From contig JAADGY010000049.1 in the NCBI GenBank assembly GCA_013152165.1, forward strand, positions 1 through 5,467: 5,467 nucleotides of DNA, in the 5' to 3' direction. Source of the stretch: a bacterium (GTDB lineage: Bacteria > Patescibacteriota > Microgenomatia > JAADGY01). This document shows positions 1 through 4,931 of this stretch, piece by piece (within the stretch, counting starts at the first letter, position 1; every line of letters begins with the position of its first letter). Under the pieces are notes generated by a model. The model saw only the letters and a list, made by a program, of their open reading frames with translations. It ran no database searches and was not told where the DNA came from. The translations under genes were made by a program, and so were the position numbers.

Positions 1-1
1 A

Positions 2-364
2 TTTATGCCACCCGAAAGTAATATTAAAGATTTTTCTAACAATTCCTGGCTTACTATTTGTGGGCCTGATTATGAAACATTAACAGAATCAGCTAGCCGA
101 AGCATTTCAGGGAATAGAAAACTTATAAGTAGGGAACATATAATATTAGATAGACATAAAGCAATCAGACAAGTAATCAAAGAAGGTCAAAACTATATAA
201 CTGAAGTTTTAATAGGAAATGTAAAGGGACTTACTAATAAAACGGGGGTCTTAGTGGTCTATATCTATAATCGTGAAGGTGTGTTTCCCAGTAAGTATCA
301 AAAAACCTTTAGCAAAATAATTTCTACTCTTAAAATTAACTCAAATCAAACTGTCAATAACTAG
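2..364 (+). CDS. C-terminal part of an unrecognised, probably exported protein (5' end outside window)
   Basis: The frame is open to the left edge (codon at 2-4 is TTT), so the ATG at 5 is probably internal and the gene is cut by the window. About 119 residues are visible, ending at TAG 362-364. I do not recognise a named family. The pattern is an alternating alpha/beta domain: a hydrophobic strand with WLTICG, a conserved-looking HKAIRQ segment, a long strand pair (YITEVLIG and TGVLVVYIYN), then a final amphipathic helix FSKIISTLKI. From memory, a terminal helix of the form F-x-x-I-[IL]-x-T-[FL]-K is common at the end of small lipoproteins or signal-peptide proteins of CPR bacteria with a PsbP-like fold. 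That parallel is unchecked and rests on shape only. The gene is visibly more AT-rich than leuS. It converges on the minus-strand operon, overlapping the last 24 bases of the frame ending at 341. No terminator hairpin is visible after its stop. Confidence 0.7.
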   Translation, partial: FMPPESNIKDFSNNSWLTICGPDYETLTESASRSISGNRKLISREHIILDRHKAIRQVIKEGQNYITEVLIGNVKGLTNKTGVLVVYIYNREGVFPSKYQKTFSKIISTLKINSNQTVNN

Positions 365-589
365 TATCGGACCAAACTTAGTCACATTCAATAAATCCAA
401 CGCTTGCCAATAAAAACCTTTCCACCTATCATCCCCTTTGCTTCGCCATTTTATTGCCCGCAGCACATCAGTTCCAACATTAGCCATCTGGACTTCAAAA
501 GACAGCTGTTTCCAGCTTTCAATCGGGGGCAATAGTCTAGATCTTTTCACTGGCAGTGAAAAATAATTTAAAACCGGCTCGGCCTCCAC
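341..589 (-). CDS. Second-frame continuation of the secreted-protein gene, or a small separate ORF
   Basis: This is an open frame of 82 codons from GTG 589 to TGA 341-343; the same frame is open back to 613, with TAA at 616-614. It is offset by -1 from the gene at 568-1002 and overlaps its end. The GTG lacks a usable Shine-Dalgarno site, which argues against independent initiation. Read as a continuation, the joint runs from VQF into PPGWVEAEPVLNY and onward to a Trp-rich, ordinary-looking segment (AIKWRSKGDDRWKGFYWQ) with normal codon choice and a hydrophobic C-terminus. A protein of about 220 residues joined across 570-613 looks more natural than the basic HRVGWRPSRF tail of the upstream frame. 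A single-base deletion in the C or G runs near 594-602 would explain the break. No family is recognised. It may be a real mutation, an assembly or read error, or an overlapping small gene; I favour the first two. Confidence 0.5.
   Translation of the reverse strand: MEAEPVLNYFSLPVKRSRLLPPIESWKQLSFEVQMANVGTDVLRAIKWRSKGDDRWKGFYWQALDLLNVTKFGPILVIDSLI
544..562. repeat. Perfect 8-bp inverted repeat just past the upstream frame's stop codon
   Basis: TTTTCACT (544-551), spacer GGC, AGTGAAAA (555-562) form a perfect hairpin or small operator-like palindrome. On the minus strand it begins 5 bases after the TAA (570-568) of the secreted-protein frame. No U-tract follows on either strand, so it is not a convincing intrinsic terminator. 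In the second reading frame it encodes FSLPVK. Confidence 0.5.
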
Positions 590-1002
590 CCAACCCGGTG
601 GAATTGGACAAAATTAGTTTTATTTACCACCCGCCATTTGCCGACGGTATTTACAACCACTGTTTTTTTAGCTTGGCCTTTTGCTTCAATCCGAAACCAG
701 GGGGTATTTGGCGGCAAGTTAAAATAAGCTGTGAACAATCCCGGATTATAAAAAGCCGAGTAAGTAAGCAGCCTGCGCCTTACCCAGCCCGCCCTTGAAT
801 TACTGCTGACTGGATAAACCAGATATCGGGGCAGATCCCAGCAAAAACTTTTGCTGGCCCAACATTCTATCCACACTCCATTTTGCCCCACTAAATACAC
901 CCGAAACTGATTTTCAACCGCTTCAGCTGATTTCACATTCCATAACAACCCCGCCCCCATTATCATTAACAAACTAATCACTAAGGTTATTAGTCTTTTC
1001 AT
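568..1002 (-). CDS. Small secreted hypothetical protein, downstream of leuS, probably frame-broken at its 3' end
   Basis: It has 144 codons from ATG 1002 to TAA 570-568. Residues 1-28 are a clear signal peptide: basic MKR, a hydrophobic core LITLVISLLMIMGAGLL, and an SAEA site with probable cleavage before V29. The mature part is rich in Trp, Tyr, Phe and Arg and looks beta-stranded. It has a Cys pair (C47, C54 in ECWASKSFCW) that could form a disulfide outside the cell. No family is recognised. The start is well supported: AAGGAGGT lies 3 bases before the ATG, and only 11 bases separate the gene from the leuS stop, so it is probably the distal gene of a leuS operon. The last ten or so residues (HRVGWRPSRF) look out of character, and an open frame offset by -1 continues at once to 341. 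The annotated C-terminus is therefore probably wrong or mutated. The function cannot be stated beyond export. Confidence 0.8.
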   Translation of the reverse strand: MKRLITLVISLLMIMGAGLLWNVKSAEAVENQFRVYLVGQNGVWIECWASKSFCWDLPRYLVYPVSSNSRAGWVRRRLLTYSAFYNPGLFTAYFNLPPNTPWFRIEAKGQAKKTVVVNTVGKWRVVNKTNFVQFHRVGWRPSRF

Positions 1003-1005
1003 AAC

Positions 1006-1013
1006 ACCTCCTT
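1006..1013 (-). promoter_or_regulatory. Strong Shine-Dalgarno site of the secreted-protein gene
   Basis: The minus strand reads TAA AAGGAGGTGTT ATG, taking the AA after the leuS stop as part of the motif. AAGGAGGT is a near-complete match to the anti-Shine-Dalgarno sequence and sits 3 bases from the ATG, slightly closer than usual. It fixes the start at 1002 and shows that this genome uses Shine-Dalgarno initiation for operon-internal genes, in contrast with leuS. Confidence 0.85.
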
Positions 1014-3800
1014 TTATTCGACTAAGATATTAATGATTTTATTTTTCACAAAAATTATCTTTTGCACCTTGCCTTTTAAATACTTATCAAACTTAGGTGT
1101 TTGTTTTACCATTTCCAAAACCATTTCCTCACTTGCATCCGCCGGCATAGTAATTATTCCTCTGGTTTTACCATTAAAGGCTACCGCCATCTCTACCTGT
1201 TCATCTTTAACCATATTCGCATCATATTCGGGCCAAGGCTGTTGGTGGATGCTAAACTCACCCCCGACTCGGCTCCATAGCTCTTCTGTAATGTGGGGCG
1301 CAAACGGAGCCATAATCACCAAAAACCGCCTCCACACCGACAAAGGCACTTCTTTTTGTTTGGTGTAATAATTAGCAAACTCCATAAATCGGGCGATAAC
1401 CGTGTTCATGCTTAAGGTTTCAATGCCCTTGCCGGCATAGGCAATTAATTTATTTATTATCCGCTCTTCTTCCTCACTTGGCTTTTGATCTGCTACCTTA
1501 TCTTGTAAAACCCACACTTTTCTTAAAAATCGATACACCCCTCTCTCGCCGGCTGTGCTCCACGGCTTGGCATCCTTTAACGGCCCCATAAACATTTCAT
1601 ACATCCGCACCGTGTCGGCCCCAAACCTTTTCACCTCGTCATCAGGATTTATTACATTGCCCCATCTTTTGCTCATTTTTCGGCCGTCTTCGGCCAGTAT
1701 CAAGCCTTGATGCCTAAGCTTCATAAACGGCTCGTCAAAATCTATATATCCTTCATCCTTTAACACCTTAGTGAAAAAGCGGGAATACAAAAGATGCAAA
1801 ACCGTATGTTCAGCTCCGCCCACATATAAATCCACCGGCATCCAGGTTTTTATGGCTTGTTTGCTGGCAAACTCTTTGTCGTTTTTGGGATCAGTGAATC
1901 TAAAAAAATACCACGATGAATCAACAAAAGTATCCATCGTATCCGATTCTCGCCAAACAACACCTTCACCCTTGGCCCCACACACCGGGCAAGCCACGTC
2001 ATGGAAGGTTTTGGAATATTTCAGCGGGCTTTCCCCAGTTGGTTTAAAATCAACATCATCAGGCAGCTTAACCGGTAAATCTTTTTCTGGCACCGGCACA
2101 ATAGCCGGCTTGTCTTTACTACCGCAGTTAGTGCAATAAATAATCGGAATCGGCGCTCCCCAATATCGCTGTCTTGAAATCAGCCAATCCCGCAACTTGT
2201 AAGTTACCTGTCTTTTGCCCAACCCCTTTTCTTCCAACCATTTAATTATGGCCTCTTTTGCCTTGGGTGTTTCCAATCCATTTAAAAAGTCAGAGTTAAC
2301 ATTAACCCCGTCAGCTGTATAAGCTTTTGGTTCAATAGCTAACTGATCTTCTGGAATGCCAGCTTGCCTGCCATAGTCTTTGAAAGCCTTAAAGCCTGCC
2401 TTGTTTAAAATATTAAAAACCTTGCCCCTAAACACCACTTTGTTTGTCGTCCCCGCCGAATCTGCATACCATGATCCGCCGTCATCGGATTCTTCTAATA
2501 AATTAGCCTTTAAAAACTCGATGAACTCTTCCTCTTTTTCATAGGCCACGCTCACTTCAAAAAACTTGCCCCAATCATCCTCCTCTTTTGTTATCCTCAC
2601 TTGCCCATATTTGGCCAACAGCTTTTCAACATCGCCTTCTAGACTCTTTTCAATAACAATATATTTAGCCGCTTTGGGAACAACCACCTCGGCTACCTCC
2701 AACCCATACTTCAAAGCAAACTCTAAATCCCGTTGATCGTGGGCCGGCACCGCCATAATCGCCCCGGTCCCATAGGTCATCATCACATAATCAGCAATCC
2801 AGATCGGGATTTTTTTGCCATTGACCGGATTAACAGCATAAGACCCAGTAAAAACCCCGGTTTTGTCCTTTTCCAAAGCACTGCGTTGTAAGGCCGTCTT
2901 TTTTTTGGTTTGTTCTTGATATTTTTTTACTTCTTGTTTGTATTCATTAGTTGTGATCTTATCAACCAGCGGATGTTCAGGCGCTAGCACCAAATAGGTC
3001 GCCCCAAACACCGTATCCGGCCGCGTCGTAAACACCTCAATATAATTTCCTTCCTTAGAGTTTTCAAATTTCAAATTAAAAATTTCAAATTTAATGATTG
3101 CTCCTTCCGAACGGCCAATCCAGTTCCTTTGCCCTTCCTTAGTGCTTTCCGGCCAGTCAATTTTATCCAGGTCTTTTAGCAAGCGGTCAGCATAGGCCGT
3201 AATCTTTAAAAACCACTGGTCCATATCTTTTTGGCTAACCTCGGCATCGCATCTTTCACATTTGCCATCCACCACCTGTTCATTGGCCAACACCGTCTGG
3301 CATGATGGGCACCAGTTCACCGGCGCCGTTTTTTTGTACGCCAAGCCTTTTTTGTAAAGCAACAAGAAAAACCACTGAGTCCATTTGTAATAATCCGGCC
3401 GATGTGTCCCAATTTCCCGATCCCAATCATATGACAAGCCTAAAGAGTTGATCTGGGAGGTAAAGGTTTTAATCGCCGCCTCGGTAGTGGTTTTAGGATG
3501 AATGCCGGTTTTTACCGCGTAATTTTCAGCCGGCAGGCCAAAGGCGTCCCAACCCATCGGGTGTAAAACCTGGAAACCCCGCATTCTCATATACCGGGAG
3601 TAAATATCGGTGGCCGTGTATCCCTCTACATGCCCCACATGCAGCCCAGCCCCGGAAGGGTAGGGAAACATGTCTAAACAATAAAACTTCTGCTTAGGAT
3701 CTACTTTTGTCGGAGTTTTATATACATCCTCCTCCTGCCACCTTTTTTGCCACTTTTTTTCAAACTCAGCCGGTTTATACCCCCCATCTCTGTTACTCAT
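1014..3800 (-). CDS. leuS: Leucyl-tRNA synthetase (class Ia, bacterial type)
   Basis: The enzyme charges tRNA-Leu with leucine using ATP in the cytoplasm, and its CP1 domain hydrolyses mischarged tRNA. It is 928 residues, against about 860-880 for typical bacterial LeuRS. In order: HVGH at 54-57 (class I HIGH motif); zinc module C164/C167 and C181/C184; CP1 editing domain with TTRPDT at 258-263 (T263 matching the discriminating Thr of E. coli LeuRS) and GTGAIMAVPAHDQRD at 344-358 (D355 matching the catalytic-site Asp); an extra module at about 377-492; RDWLISRQRYWGAP at 537-550; a second Cys set C556/C559 and C604/C607; DTMDTFVDSSWY at 620-631; KMSKR at 708-712; the anticodon-binding helical domain from about 740; and a C-terminal domain ending FVKNKIINILVE. 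All catalytic and editing residues are present, so it should be active and proofreading-competent. ATG 3800 is the only sensible start: TAA lies at 3812-3810 in frame, and no Shine-Dalgarno is correctly spaced (AAAGGAGT lies 20 bases away). A promoter-like TAAAAT ends 6 bases before the ATG. Confidence 0.98.
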   Translation of the reverse strand: MSNRDGGYKPAEFEKKWQKRWQEEDVYKTPTKVDPKQKFYCLDMFPYPSGAGLHVGHVEGYTATDIYSRYMRMRGFQVLHPMGWDAFGLPAENYAVKTGIHPKTTTEAAIKTFTSQINSLGLSYDWDREIGTHRPDYYKWTQWFFLLLYKKGLAYKKTAPVNWCPSCQTVLANEQVVDGKCERCDAEVSQKDMDQWFLKITAYADRLLKDLDKIDWPESTKEGQRNWIGRSEGAIIKFEIFNLKFENSKEGNYIEVFTTRPDTVFGATYLVLAPEHPLVDKITTNEYKQEVKKYQEQTKKKTALQRSALEKDKTGVFTGSYAVNPVNGKKIPIWIADYVMMTYGTGAIMAVPAHDQRDLEFALKYGLEVAEVVVPKAAKYIVIEKSLEGDVEKLLAKYGQVRITKEEDDWGKFFEVSVAYEKEEEFIEFLKANLLEESDDGGSWYADSAGTTNKVVFRGKVFNILNKAGFKAFKDYGRQAGIPEDQLAIEPKAYTADGVNVNSDFLNGLETPKAKEAIIKWLEEKGLGKRQVTYKLRDWLISRQRYWGAPIPIIYCTNCGSKDKPAIVPVPEKDLPVKLPDDVDFKPTGESPLKYSKTFHDVACPVCGAKGEGVVWRESDTMDTFVDSSWYFFRFTDPKNDKEFASKQAIKTWMPVDLYVGGAEHTVLHLLYSRFFTKVLKDEGYIDFDEPFMKLRHQGLILAEDGRKMSKRWGNVINPDDEVKRFGADTVRMYEMFMGPLKDAKPWSTAGERGVYRFLRKVWVLQDKVADQKPSEEEERIINKLIAYAGKGIETLSMNTVIARFMEFANYYTKQKEVPLSVWRRFLVIMAPFAPHITEELWSRVGGEFSIHQQPWPEYDANMVKDEQVEMAVAFNGKTRGIITMPADASEEMVLEMVKQTPKFDKYLKGKVQKIIFVKNKIINILVE
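2325..2672 (-). other. Extra module inserted in the LeuRS editing (CP1) domain
   Basis: These bases encode LeuRS residues about 377-492. In E. coli LeuRS the segment after AVPGHDQRDYEFA and the following strand leads fairly directly to the short stretch before the LRDWGVSRQRYWGAP motif. Here roughly 110 residues intervene, beginning KYIVIEKSLEGDVEKLL and ending YGRQAGIPEDQLAIE. They have their own alternating strand/helix pattern with an acidic middle (KEEDD, EKEEEF). The ending VVFRGKVF...YGRQAGIPEDQL resembles, from memory, small stand-alone hypothetical proteins of CPR genomes; this is unverified. The exact boundaries are approximate. Confidence 0.6.
3063..3090. repeat. Period-7 micro-repeat inside leuS
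   Basis: On + there are four consecutive heptamers: TTCAAAT (3063-3069), TTCAAAT (3070-3076), TAAAAAT (3077-3083, degenerate) and TTCAAAT (3084-3090). The array lies in frame in leuS and encodes about residues 237-247 (KFEIFNLKFEN), a short linker just before the CP1 motif TTRPDT, where LeuRS length varies. Confidence 0.7.
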
Positions 3801-3806
3801 GCCATA

Positions 3807-3815
3807 ATTTTACCA
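3807..3815 (-). promoter_or_regulatory. Extended -10 element next to the leuS ATG
   Basis: The minus strand reads TGGTAAAAT, then six bases, then ATG 3800. TAAAAT with upstream TG-n is a good extended -10 box. Transcription normally starts about 7 bases past the box, which would place the first nucleotide at or within a base of the start codon, giving a leaderless mRNA. No convincing -35 box is seen. The same string pattern precedes the surface-protein gene. Confidence 0.5.
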
Positions 3816-3894
3816 CACCCACTCCTTTAACTCCTGAAGAAGTCCTTTTGTCAAACCACAGGTTTCCTTTTGGGTCGGTGCTCCCACCCACTCC

Positions 3895-3907
3895 AGATCC
3901 CGGATCT
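3895..3907. repeat. 13-base palindrome AGATCCCGGATCT
   Basis: The 6-bp arms AGATCC and GGATCT flank a single central C. It lies about 80 bases upstream of the proposed leuS -10 box, flanked by an A6 run on the + side. It could be a protein-binding operator or one of the leader stems; nothing decides between these. Confidence 0.4.
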
Positions 3908-3925
3908 AAAAAAGTTAACACTCCT

Positions 3926-3952
3926 CCATCCCACTCTAGGGATAGTTTTTTT
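3926..3952 (+). terminator. Terminator-like hairpin with T7 on the + strand
   Basis: ATCCC (3928-3932), loop ACTCTA, GGGAT (3939-3943), then AG and T7 (3946-3952) has the form of a short intrinsic terminator for + transcription. The 5-bp stem is weak. No + strand gene is seen upstream of it, so its job is unclear. On the minus strand the stem extends to 7 bp through a G-U pair, but the T-run lies 12 bases beyond it, so it is a poor terminator for the surface-protein gene. Confidence 0.35.
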
Positions 3953-3980
3953 GATTTTCTCCCCCTTTATCTTTACAAAC

Positions 3981-4895
3981 TCAATCCACTTCTGTCCTTT
4001 GGCCCAATAACCACTTAATCAACAATCCTGTCAAAATTGCTGTTTCCACTAACACAATTCCGCCCAACACATAAAACATTTTTACCGCTTTATCATCTAA
4101 CTTTTTCTTTTCGTAATCTGCATCCAACCCTGATACGGTAGGCTTCTGTGCTGTTGGTGAAGCCACAACTGATGGTTCAATGGTGGGCAATTCTTGCTTT
4201 TCAGTCGGGGTTGGGTATAAAGTCATCATCTTTTTGGTTTTAACCGGAGTAGGGGTCACAGTTGGAGTGGGGGTTAAGGTTGGCGTCGGCGTCGGGGTTG
4301 GCACAGAATAATACACCAATAACCTTGGCCACCATTCAGGTTTGGGATGGTGTCTGGATGCGAACCCCGCCAAGCAGTCATCAGTTGCAAACATTACTAT
4401 GCCGTTATTATCGTACTTGCCTGATAGCCACTCTTTTACCAGCTCCGTAATATTCCAGTGATACCACCACTTTGCCCCTGATACAAAGGCGGTATCATAA
4501 ACCTTTTGAGTATTAGCATACCCCAATGAAGCGTAATTTTCATATTCATTCCAAGGATCGTTTTGCCTTTGCACATTCACCGGACATCCGTTGCCCTCAC
4601 CCTCAACCGCGTATAAATCTAGAACAGCTTTTTCAATAACAGCTTTCTTTGGCAAAGACTTTAAATCAAATGTCATATAAACATAACTGCGCCATTGAAA
4701 GTTGTTTTCTTTTACATACTTAATCCACAATAAGGGCTCGAAACCATGACTTTCAGACAGTGACCCATTAGGCACAATATACGTATCTCTTACCGGGTTT
4801 AAGGGCTTCATCTCAGCTCTGGCATCAGACACAAATCCTCCCAACAACCCCGCCGCCAACAAAATTATCACCCACCATCTGTATTTCAAAAACAT
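3981..4895 (-). CDS. Cell-surface protein: DNRLRE-type domain, PT-repeat stalk, C-terminal membrane anchor
   Basis: It has 304 residues from ATG 4895. The frame extends to GTG 4910, but the promoter-like TATTAT at 4906-4901 and GGGGTGG 11 bases before the ATG favour 4895. Residues 1-27 are a signal peptide (KYRWW, hydrophobic core, DARA cleavage site). About 28-196 is a beta-rich domain of the DNRLRE (disaggregatase-related / CBM96-like) type: an opening DTYIVPNG, a core SYVYMTFDLKSLP...A.LDLY, a middle NDPWNEYENYASL, then YHWNITELVKEWLSGKYDNNGIVM and a closing PRLLVYY. Such domains are found in large bacterial and archaeal surface proteins and probably bind glycans or neighbouring proteins. 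Two cysteines (C104, C174) could pair. About 198-255 is a Pro/Thr/Ser linker starting with an uninterrupted PTPTPTPT run. About 273-297 is one transmembrane helix (FYVLGGIVLVETAILTGLLIKWLL) with a short KR-bearing cytoplasmic tail. It is therefore anchored in the membrane with the domain outside. The domain call is by pattern from memory; a catalytic role is not indicated. Confidence 0.85.
   Translation of the reverse strand: MFLKYRWWVIILLAAGLLGGFVSDARAEMKPLNPVRDTYIVPNGSLSESHGFEPLLWIKYVKENNFQWRSYVYMTFDLKSLPKKAVIEKAVLDLYAVEGEGNGCPVNVQRQNDPWNEYENYASLGYANTQKVYDTAFVSGAKWWYHWNITELVKEWLSGKYDNNGIVMFATDDCLAGFASRHHPKPEWWPRLLVYYSVPTPTPTPTLTPTPTVTPTPVKTKKMMTLYPTPTEKQELPTIEPSVVASPTAQKPTVSGLDADYEKKKLDDKAVKMFYVLGGIVLVETAILTGLLIKWLLGQRTEVD
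4242..4304 (-). repeat. Pro-Thr stalk repeats in the surface protein
   Basis: This encodes VPTPTPTPTLTPTPTVTPTPV. Synonymous codons vary between units (CCA/CCG/CCC/CCT, ACC/ACG/ACT), so the dipeptide repeat is kept by selection on protein sequence rather than by recent DNA slippage. It is probably a rigid spacer that holds the N-terminal domain off the cell surface, and a possible site for O-glycosylation. Confidence 0.8.
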
Positions 4896-4900
4896 AATTA

Positions 4901-4931
4901 ATAATACCACCCCTTTTAAATTACCTTACAA
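4901..4931 (-). promoter_or_regulatory. Extended -10 promoter of the surface-protein gene
   Basis: The minus strand has TTGTAA (4931-4926, overlapping the stop of the preceding gene), a 19-base spacer, then TGG TATTAT (4909-4901), with ATG 4895 only five bases further on. TATTAT is a near-consensus -10 box with the extending TG. The -35 match is moderate and the spacer is long. GGGGTGG inside the spacer could also serve as a weak Shine-Dalgarno if the gene is read from a longer transcript. Confidence 0.45.

Larger units (their letters stand above)
3801..3980 (-). other. Gap upstream of leuS, rich in short inverted repeats
   Basis: No convincing gene is present. Read on the minus strand it carries five short potential stems in order: 3945-3926 (CTATCCC/GGGATGG, one G-U), 3907-3895 (AGATCC/GGATCT, one-base centre), 3890-3871 (UGGGU/ACCCA plus GG/CC inside), 3865-3853 (AAACC/GGUUU, loop UGU) and 3844-3829 (GACUUC/GGAGUU with two G-U). 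The G-U pairs favour the minus-strand RNA. A T6 run lies at 3913-3908 in the minus reading. A minus-strand frame of 42 codons (GTG 3921 to TAA 3793) also crosses it and overlaps the leuS start. Confidence 0.45.

Noticed and set aside
566..602. Programmed -1 ribosomal frameshift joining the two frames
   Set aside because: A hairpin lies downstream (544-562), but no X-XXY-YYZ heptamer is in the correct frame; an indel explains the break more simply.
556..798. + strand ORF of 80 codons
   Set aside because: It lies opposite the signal-peptide gene with its strong ribosome site; the Pro/Lys-rich translation and lack of a start signal mark it as a shadow frame.
1033..2139. + strand ORFs opposite leuS (1033-1368 and 1771-2139)
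   Set aside because: Both lie wholly within conserved leuS coding sequence, have no ribosome site and show no recognisable content.
3803..3805. Upstream ATG at 3805 as the leuS start
   Set aside because: It is out of frame and meets TGA after one further codon.
3820..3980. T-box riboswitch controlling leuS
   Set aside because: GGGTGGGAGCACCG on the minus strand resembles the T-box core GGGTGG-n-ACCGCG only with extra bases. No specifier loop, no paired terminator/antiterminator and no U-tract before the leuS start can be seen.
3707..4018. + strand ORF of 103 codons across the leuS upstream gap
   Set aside because: The Pro/Phe/Leu-rich translation is low in complexity, overlaps the leuS N-terminus and the surface-protein C-terminus, and contains the hairpins; no start signal was found.
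4242..4304. CRISPR or DNA-level tandem repeat array
   Set aside because: The repetition is at the Pro-Thr dipeptide level with varied codons; there are no spacers or constant repeat units.
4262..4450. + strand ORF opposite the surface protein
   Set aside because: It is the complement of the DNRLRE-type domain and PT stalk, with no initiation signal.
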